Shown piece after piece: positions 1 through 4,809 of a stretch of 6,956 bases of DNA. The stretch is from positions 1-6,956 of the forward strand of contig JBILKW010000117.1 of NCBI GenBank assembly GCA_044376465.1, written 5' to 3'. Position 1 is the first letter of the stretch. Each line of letters begins with the position of its first letter. This DNA comes from CAJBVG01 sp044376465. GTDB taxonomy: Bacteria; Bacteroidota; Bacteroidia; Sphingobacteriales; Sphingobacteriaceae. The notes beneath the pieces were generated by a model. It saw only the letters and a program-made list of their open reading frames with translations. It made no database searches and was not told the origin of the DNA. The position numbers and the translations under genes were made by a program.

Positions 1-1
1 G

Positions 2-955
2 AAAAAAGAGGATGACAAATCTTTCGAATATTTAAAAAAAGCATTTGTAAATCCAAACTTAAATATTGATCAGAAAGTTAGAATTTTATCTCCATACTTT
101 AGCGTGTTAGATGATGTTAAGATGAAGGGAAAGGCCTTGATGCTTTCGGAGTTAATGGTTACGGCACATCCTACAGACCCTAAGGCTACTGCTATTTATG
201 GCGATTTCTTATATCAAGATAAACAGCTAGAAAAAGCTAAAGTAGCATACGAGAAAACAATTGCTTTAGATAAAAAAGTATTCGCGGTTTGGCAAAATTT
301 AATGTTTATAGAAGTGGATTTATCGGATTATAAAGCCTTATTAAAAACATCTGATGAGGCAATAGAATTATTTCCGGCACAGCAATTGGTGCATTATTTA
401 AATGCAATTGCAAAAGCTCAAAACAAAGATTTTGAAGGTGCTGTTGTTGCCTATAAAAACGCACTAATGTTAGGCCTTCCTAATAAAGAGATAGAGTCGC
501 AAATTTATGCTGGCTTGGGAGATGCATACCATAGTTTAAAAAAACACAAAGAGTCTGATGAGGCTTATGATAAAGCATTAGATATAAAACCAAACGATCC
601 GTATGTGTTAAATAACTATGCTTATTATTTATCATTACGAAATGAGCGTTTAGAGAAATCCTTAGAAATGTCGGCTCGTTCTAATGAGCTATTAAAAAAT
701 AATTCTTCTTTCTTAGATACTTATGCTTGGATATTGTTTCAACTAAAAAGATATTCGGAAGCACAAGTTTGGATTGAGAAAGCATTAACTGAAGGAGGAG
801 CAAATAGTGCAACCATTGTAGAACACAGCGGCGATATATTATTTCATTTGAATAGAGCTGATGAAGCGTTGAAACAATGGCAAAAGGCGGCCGAATTGAT
901 GGCTCCGTCTGAAATATTAAAGAAAAAGATTCAGGATAAAAAATACTATGAATAA
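2..955 (+). CDS. TPR-repeat protein, 5'-truncated by the window edge
   Basis: The reading frame is open from base 2, so the 317 visible residues are the C-terminal part of a longer protein. The first in-frame start-like codon, GTG at 104, lies inside continuous coding sequence and is not the true start. The visible part is almost entirely helical tetratricopeptide repeats. About seven can be recognised between visible residues 62 and 310, with TPR spacing of Tyr/Gly/Ala positions such as AGLGDAYHSLKKHKESDEAY and KALDIKPND. The last repeats carry the pattern LDTYAWILF, then EHSGDILFHL, then EALKQWQKA, common in bacterial TPR proteins linked to envelope assembly or secretion. TPRs bind protein partners; no catalytic domain is visible. 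Any signal peptide would be outside the window. The end overlaps the DUF4292 lipoprotein gene by 8 nt, suggesting co-translation and a shared envelope role. The exact partner is unknown. The TPR call is firm and the function is not. Confidence 0.9.
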   Translation, partial: KKEDDKSFEYLKKAFVNPNLNIDQKVRILSPYFSVLDDVKMKGKALMLSELMVTAHPTDPKATAIYGDFLYQDKQLEKAKVAYEKTIALDKKVFAVWQNLMFIEVDLSDYKALLKTSDEAIELFPAQQLVHYLNAIAKAQNKDFEGAVVAYKNALMLGLPNKEIESQIYAGLGDAYHSLKKHKESDEAYDKALDIKPNDPYVLNNYAYYLSLRNERLEKSLEMSARSNELLKNNSSFLDTYAWILFQLKRYSEAQVWIEKALTEGGANSATIVEHSGDILFHLNRADEALKQWQKAAELMAPSEILKKKIQDKKYYE

Positions 956-1736
956 AACTATAGCAAGAATATTTATTCTGGTAAGTGTATTAGCATTTTC
1001 TGCTTGTAGAACGAAGAAAGTTGTTCCGCAGTCAGCAGATCAACAGCAAATTCAAGTGTCGGCAGAGGAGCTGCTCAAAAGTAGTATTGTGCCAATTATT
1101 AGAAATGCAGATTTTAATTTTCAATTTTTAAGTGCAAAAGCAAAAGTGAAAGCAAGCAAAGATGGAAAAGACTTCAACTTAACTTTTAACATCAGAATGC
1201 AAAAAGACGAACAAATTTGGATTTCTGTTAATGCCATAGGAGGAATTGAAGTTATAAGAGCACTGCTTAATAAAGATAGCATACGATTGTTGGACCGTTT
1301 AAATAAACAATACTTAGTAAAAGATTACCTATTTTTATCTGAGCTCTTAAATACAAGTGTTGATTTTTATTTAGTACAAGATTTAATGTTGGGTAATACT
1401 CCCAAGAACTTTAATTACATGACCTCCACCTTAAGCCAATCAGACCATACCTATGAGTTTACAGGTAAAAAGGATTTTATGAATTACACGATCGATGCAA
1501 GAAAAGAAGACTTGAAATTATTGAGTATACGTATAAGTGATGCTCGAAATTCTACCAAAAACGTTGTAGTTAATTATGGAGGGTTTAAGTTAGTAGATGC
1601 CTTAAATTTCCCTTTTTTAATTTCTTCAACAGCGAGTTCTGAAAAAGAATCTTTATCATTGAACTTGGAATATGTTAAAGTAGAAAAAGTTGATAAATTA
1701 GATTTTCCATTTAATGTACCAAAGAAGTTTGATTAA
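948..1736 (+). CDS. DUF4292 family lipoprotein (LolB-like features)
   Basis: This is a 262-residue lipoprotein. Residues 1-19 are a signal peptide (Lys3, Arg7, then a hydrophobic stretch). It ends in LAFSAC with Cys20 as the predicted lipidated residue; Phe rather than Leu at -3 is a tolerated variant. The residues after Cys20 (RTKKVV) contain no acidic export signal of the kind that sends Bacteroidota lipoproteins to the cell surface, so a periplasm-facing anchor is inferred. The mature part is predicted mostly beta strand. It ends in a Phe-Pro-rich block (FPFNVPKKF, 253-261) that I associate with DUF4292. Residues 90-150 (WISVNAIGGIEVIRALL, then QYLV, then a helix ending LMLGN) resemble the layout of LolB, the outer-membrane lipoprotein acceptor. 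That assignment is inference and needs a structure comparison. ATG 948 gives a proper signal peptide and an 8-nt overlap with the TPR gene. The downstream EnvC-like gene also overlaps it. Confidence 0.85.
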   Translation: MNKTIARIFILVSVLAFSACRTKKVVPQSADQQQIQVSAEELLKSSIVPIIRNADFNFQFLSAKAKVKASKDGKDFNLTFNIRMQKDEQIWISVNAIGGIEVIRALLNKDSIRLLDRLNKQYLVKDYLFLSELLNTSVDFYLVQDLMLGNTPKNFNYMTSTLSQSDHTYEFTGKKDFMNYTIDARKEDLKLLSIRISDARNSTKNVVVNYGGFKLVDALNFPFLISSTASSEKESLSLNLEYVKVEKVDKLDFPFNVPKKFD

Positions 1737-2979
1737 GACAAAATACATATCAATTTTATTAATTCTATTTATAGGGTTTGGCATCGCTATTGGCCAAGAT
1801 CAAACCAAAGTTGAATTAGAAAATAAAAAGAAACAGTTGGCTAATGAGATAGCACAAACCACAAAAATCTTAAAAGAAACCCAGAAGAATAAAAAAGCTA
1901 CATTGAGCCAATTAAACGCGTTGATCCGTCAAATACAAATTCGTGAAAGGCTCATAAATACAATTAGTTCAGAGATAAGAATGTTAGATGGGCAAATCGG
2001 GAAAACGAATAACGAAATACAACAGTTAAAGGACGAGTTAGCGCAATTAAAGTTAGAGTATGCAGCCATGATTAGGTTTGCACATAGGAATCAAAGTTCA
2101 TACAATAAATTAATGTTTGTATTTGCTGCTCAGAATTTTAACCAAGCCTATAAGCGATTAAAGCATCTGCAACAATTTTCGGAATACCGCCAAAAACAAG
2201 CCCGATATATTGAAGATGCACAACACAGACTGGAAGAGAAGATGTTGGAGTTAGAAGACAATAAGAAAGTTAAAAATATTTTACTTATTGATGAACAAAA
2301 AGAGAAAGTAACCTTAGGGAAAGAGAAAAGTCAAAAAGAAAGTGTTGCGAAACAGCTCTCGGTGAAGGAAGGCTCATTAAAAAAGCAAATTGCGCAAAAG
2401 CAAACCCAAGCGAAGAAACTCGATAGGATGATACAAGATATTATTAAGCGAGAGATTGAAGCAGCACGTAAAAAAGCGGAGGCAGAAGCAAAAGCTAAAG
2501 GCACAAAATTACCCACAGGGGATAAGAATAGTTCTTCGAATTTAGCGCTTACGCCTGAAGCTCAAAAGCTTTCAAACGATTTTAAAAACAACAAGGGTAA
2601 ATTGCCTTGGCCTGTAGAAAAAGGCACCATAATTGAATTTTTTGGAACACATGAACATCCTGAGTTAAAAGGGGTAATGGTTTCTAATAATGGCATCGAC
2701 ATTAAAACATCATCTGGTGCAAGTACAAGGGCAGTGTTTAATGGTAAAGTTTCTGGGGTGATACAAATTGTAGGTGGTATGTATGCGGTACTTGTTAACC
2801 ACGGCGAGTTTACAACTGTTTACTCTAACTTATCAAGTGTATCCGTAAAAATGGGTCAAGAAGTAAAAACAAAGCAAACAATTGGTACAGTAACAACCGA
2901 AGATCAGCTTTCTAGTATGGAATTGCAGATCTGGAAAGGGATTAACAAGATGAACCCAATAGAGTGGCTAGCGCGCTAA
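1714..2979 (+). CDS. envC: EnvC-like murein hydrolase activator (coiled coil plus degenerate M23/LytM domain)
   Basis: Residue numbers use the ATG at 1714 (421 aa). A hydrophobic signal peptide covers about residues 11-27, cleaved near GQ|DQ. Two long charged coiled-coil stretches follow, roughly 30-125 and 155-265, then an Ala/Lys-rich linker and a C-terminal M23 (LytM) fold at about 297-417 (LPWPV, FFG, NNGIDI, AVFNGKVSGV, MGQEVKTKQTIG, LQIWKG). The zinc site is broken: the HxxxD His is Asn325 (Asp329 is kept), the YxHL His is Asn372, and the LHFE His is Glu403. In E. coli, EnvC with a similarly dead LytM domain binds and activates periplasmic amidases and is recruited by FtsEX through its coiled coil. 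The same role is inferred here; no amidase or ftsX gene is in the window. A TTG start at 1729 gives a cleaner signal peptide (MIKTKYISILL) and an 8-nt overlap like the previous junction, so it is a real alternative. Coupled operon with the upstream genes. Confidence 0.87.
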   Translation: MYQRSLIKTKYISILLILFIGFGIAIGQDQTKVELENKKKQLANEIAQTTKILKETQKNKKATLSQLNALIRQIQIRERLINTISSEIRMLDGQIGKTNNEIQQLKDELAQLKLEYAAMIRFAHRNQSSYNKLMFVFAAQNFNQAYKRLKHLQQFSEYRQKQARYIEDAQHRLEEKMLELEDNKKVKNILLIDEQKEKVTLGKEKSQKESVAKQLSVKEGSLKKQIAQKQTQAKKLDRMIQDIIKREIEAARKKAEAEAKAKGTKLPTGDKNSSSNLALTPEAQKLSNDFKNNKGKLPWPVEKGTIIEFFGTHEHPELKGVMVSNNGIDIKTSSGASTRAVFNGKVSGVIQIVGGMYAVLVNHGEFTTVYSNLSSVSVKMGQEVKTKQTIGTVTTEDQLSSMELQIWKGINKMNPIEWLAR

Positions 2980-3001
2980 TTACGTTATTTACCTACTATT
3001 T

Positions 3002-3033
3002 TTCGTCATTAAGCAGAAAATAACCTATTTTTG
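3002..3033 (+). promoter_or_regulatory. Predicted Bacteroidota-type promoter of tatA
   Basis: TATTTTTG at 3026-3033 matches the Bacteroidota -7 consensus TAnnTTTG exactly. A T-rich TTTC at 3001-3004 sits 21 nt upstream, where the weaker -33 TTTG/TTG element is expected. Transcription would start near 3040, giving a short leader of about 12 nt before the tatA ATG at 3052. The box lies in the only sizeable gap between the envC-like gene and tatA, and so marks a probable new transcription unit covering tatA and gatA. The -7 match is seen directly; use of the promoter is inferred. Confidence 0.55.
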
Positions 3034-3051
3034 CATATTAATATCTTAATC

Positions 3052-3273
3052 ATGTTAAGTTCAACTTTATTATTATTTAATCTTGGTGGCCAAGAGGTTA
3101 TTCTGATCGTAGTACTCGCATTGTTATTATTCGGTGGAAAGAAAATTCCTGAATTAATGAGAGGCTTAGGAAAAGGAATCAGAGAATTTAAAGATGCTTC
3201 GAATGGCGTTAAACGCGATATAGAAGACAGCATGGATTCAAAAGAGTCTGATAAATTAAATTCGGGCAAATAA
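3052..3273 (+). CDS. tatA: Sec-independent protein translocase subunit TatA
   Basis: This 73-residue protein has the full TatA/TatE layout. A short N-terminus leads to GGQEV (12-16, with a polar Gln/Glu pair just before the membrane segment). One transmembrane helix covers about 16-26 (VILIVVLALLL). The hinge FGGKKIPEL (27-35) has the invariant Phe-Gly and Pro33. An amphipathic helix (RGLGKGIREFKDA, 37-49) and a charged, disordered tail follow. TatA oligomers form the passage for folded twin-arginine substrates brought by TatC, which is not in this window. It could also serve a TatB-like role where no separate TatB exists. I chose ATG 3052 over the in-frame TTG at 3031 because that TTG lies inside the predicted -7 box and would add seven residues with no TatA resemblance. 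There is no Shine-Dalgarno, as usual in this phylum. gatA follows after 29 nt, so the two are probably co-transcribed. Confidence 0.93.
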   Translation: MLSSTLLLFNLGGQEVILIVVLALLLFGGKKIPELMRGLGKGIREFKDASNGVKRDIEDSMDSKESDKLNSGK

Positions 3274-3302
3274 TCGTTTTCGCATATTTTACATTTTAAA
3301 AA

Positions 3303-4727
3303 TTGAGAAACTATCAATCATTAGCAGAGGTACGTTCGGATATTAAGGAGGGGAAAACCACTGTACAAGCCTTAGTAAATTATTATCTCGAGAGAATAAA
3401 TGCCAATACTGAATTAAATGCTTTTATAGAAGTTTTTGCTTTAGAAGCTCAGGAGCGTGCAATTATAATCGACGATAAAATAGCGAAGGGTACCGCAGGT
3501 AAATTAGCAGGGATGGTGATTAGTATAAAGGATATGATATGTTATAAAAATCATAGAGTATCTGCCTCCTCAAAAATACTAGAAGGATTCGAATCTCTTT
3601 TTTCATCAACTGTTGTAGAAAGAATTTTAGAGGAAGATGCCATTATCATTGGTCGCGTAAATTGCGATGAGTTTGCCATGGGAGCATCCAATGAAACTTC
3701 GTATTTTGGAAATGTAAAAAATTATCAAAACACAAAATTAGTACCTGGAGGTTCATCCGGCGGTTCGGCAGTTTCTGTGCAAGCAGATTTATGTTTAGCA
3801 TCCTTAGGAACTGATACAGGTGGCTCTGTTCGACAGCCCGCAGCCTTTTGTGGAGTGGTGGGGCTTAAACCAACGTATGGCAGAGTTTCGCGATGGGGCG
3901 TTATCGCATATGCTTCTTCATTCGACCAAGTTGGGCCAATTACAAAATCGGTAGCAGACTCGTCATTATTACTAGAGGTAATTGCTGGCAAAGACGAACA
4001 CGATAGCACGGTTTCAACGAAAGAAGTTCCCTCTTATTCATCTAATTTAACCCTAAATACAAAACCTAGGGTTGCTTATTTGCACGAGGCATTACATGCG
4101 GAAGGCTTAGACCCCGAAGTAAAACAAATGATGCTTAATAAAATTGACAATTTGAAGTCGCAAGGATTTGTGGTGGAAGAAGTTCAATTCCCATTATTGA
4201 AATATGCAGTACCTACTTATTATGTGTTAACTACTGCCGAAGCATCTTCTAACTTATCTAGATATGACGGGGTGCATTTCGGTTACAGAAGCAAAAACGC
4301 TACAGATTTAGAGTCTACCTACAAACTTTCTAGAACAGAAGGTTTTGGAGAAGAAGTAAAACGTAGAATTATGTTAGGCACTTTTGTGCTAAGCGCTGGG
4401 TATTACGATGCATATTATGCAAAAGCTCAAAAAGTGCGACGTTTAATTCGCGATAAATCACTAGAAATATTATCAAACTACGATGTAATGATTTTGCCAA
4501 CAGCGCCAAGCACCGCTTTTGAGCTCGGAGAAAAAACAGCTGATCCGGTTGTTATGTACTTAGCCGACATCTTTACCGTTCAGGCCTCTCTTGCTGGATT
4601 GCCGGCAATTTCTATCCCAGGAGCAACTCATTCAAATGGGCTTTCTATCGGGTTACAGATAATTGGAAAACACTTCCAGGAGCAAGAAATATTGCAATTT
4701 GCTAGTTTTTTAGAGCAAAAAAGCTAA
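3303..4727 (+). CDS. gatA: Asp-tRNA(Asn)/Glu-tRNA(Gln) amidotransferase subunit A
   Basis: This 474-residue protein has the usual GatA length and is an amidase-signature enzyme. As part of GatCAB it hydrolyses glutamine and supplies ammonia for converting mischarged Glu-tRNA(Gln) and/or Asp-tRNA(Asn) in the cytoplasm. The catalytic triad is intact: Lys76 in SIKD, cis-Ser151 in PGGSSGGSA, and nucleophile Ser175 in GTDTGGSVRQP. Spacing between the three matches known family members (75 and 24 residues). Other conserved blocks are GRVNCDEFAMGASNE (117-131) and GLKPTYGRVSRWG. The start is TTG 3303: an in-frame TAA at 3297 blocks any upstream start, the next Met is residue 71, just before catalytic Lys76, and the sequence from TTG (RNYQSLAEV) has the normal GatA N-terminus. 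gatB and gatC are not adjacent, so whether it serves Asn, Gln or both cannot be told here. It probably shares the tatA promoter. Confidence 0.96.
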   Translation: MRNYQSLAEVRSDIKEGKTTVQALVNYYLERINANTELNAFIEVFALEAQERAIIIDDKIAKGTAGKLAGMVISIKDMICYKNHRVSASSKILEGFESLFSSTVVERILEEDAIIIGRVNCDEFAMGASNETSYFGNVKNYQNTKLVPGGSSGGSAVSVQADLCLASLGTDTGGSVRQPAAFCGVVGLKPTYGRVSRWGVIAYASSFDQVGPITKSVADSSLLLEVIAGKDEHDSTVSTKEVPSYSSNLTLNTKPRVAYLHEALHAEGLDPEVKQMMLNKIDNLKSQGFVVEEVQFPLLKYAVPTYYVLTTAEASSNLSRYDGVHFGYRSKNATDLESTYKLSRTEGFGEEVKRRIMLGTFVLSAGYYDAYYAKAQKVRRLIRDKSLEILSNYDVMILPTAPSTAFELGEKTADPVVMYLADIFTVQASLAGLPAISIPGATHSNGLSIGLQIIGKHFQEQEILQFASFLEQKS

Positions 4728-4731
4728 AAAA
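4706..4731. other. AT-rich inverted repeat across the gatA stop codon
   Basis: TTTTTTAG (4706-4713) and CTAAAAAA (4724-4731) are exact reverse complements around a 10-nt spacer that itself contains AGC-A6-GCT. The repeat spans the last gatA codons and the TAA stop at 4725-4727. It could form a weak hairpin that ends or stabilises the gatA transcript. It is not a canonical terminator, because the stem is nearly all A-T and no T-run follows on the + strand. The symmetry is seen directly; any role is inference. Confidence 0.3.
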
Positions 4732-4752
4732 TCATCATAAATAGCTAAAATT

Positions 4753-4762
4753 TACTATTTTG
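4753..4762 (+). promoter_or_regulatory. Possible -7 promoter box upstream of the lytic transglycosylase gene
   Basis: TACTATTTTG (4753-4762) resembles the Bacteroidota -7 element but does not match TAnnTTTG exactly: the TA is one base too close or two too far from the TTTG. No clear TTTG or TTG lies at the -33 position. It is the best candidate in the 82-nt gap after gatA, and would give a leader of about 40 nt before ATG 4810. The rest of this gap shows nothing recognisable, and no Shine-Dalgarno precedes the ATG. Confidence 0.4.
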
Positions 4763-4809
4763 CAAGGATATACAATCAGAATGTAGCATTTACATTAACA
4801 AATAATAGC

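Noticed and set aside
104..106. GTG as the start of the TPR gene
   Set aside because: The same frame is open and reads as helical protein back to base 2, so the real start is outside the window.
2331..2516. Minus-strand ORF of 61 codons
   Set aside because: Antisense to the coiled-coil part of the EnvC-like gene; it has no recognisable domain and mirrors Lys/Ala-rich codons.
2969..2978. 10-bp palindrome TAGCGCGCTA at the end of the EnvC-like gene, as a terminator or operator
   Set aside because: It has no loop and no following T-run, and it is within the last codons and stop; chance is sufficient.
3290..3297. TACATTTT as a gatA promoter
   Set aside because: It lacks the G of TAnnTTTG, and transcription would start at about the gatA start codon itself; co-transcription with tatA is simpler.
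3009..3317. Minus-strand ORF of 102 codons
   Set aside because: Antisense to all of tatA, which is unambiguous; the translation resembles no family I know.
3725..4009. Minus-strand ORF of 94 codons
   Set aside because: Shadow of the highly conserved catalytic region of gatA.
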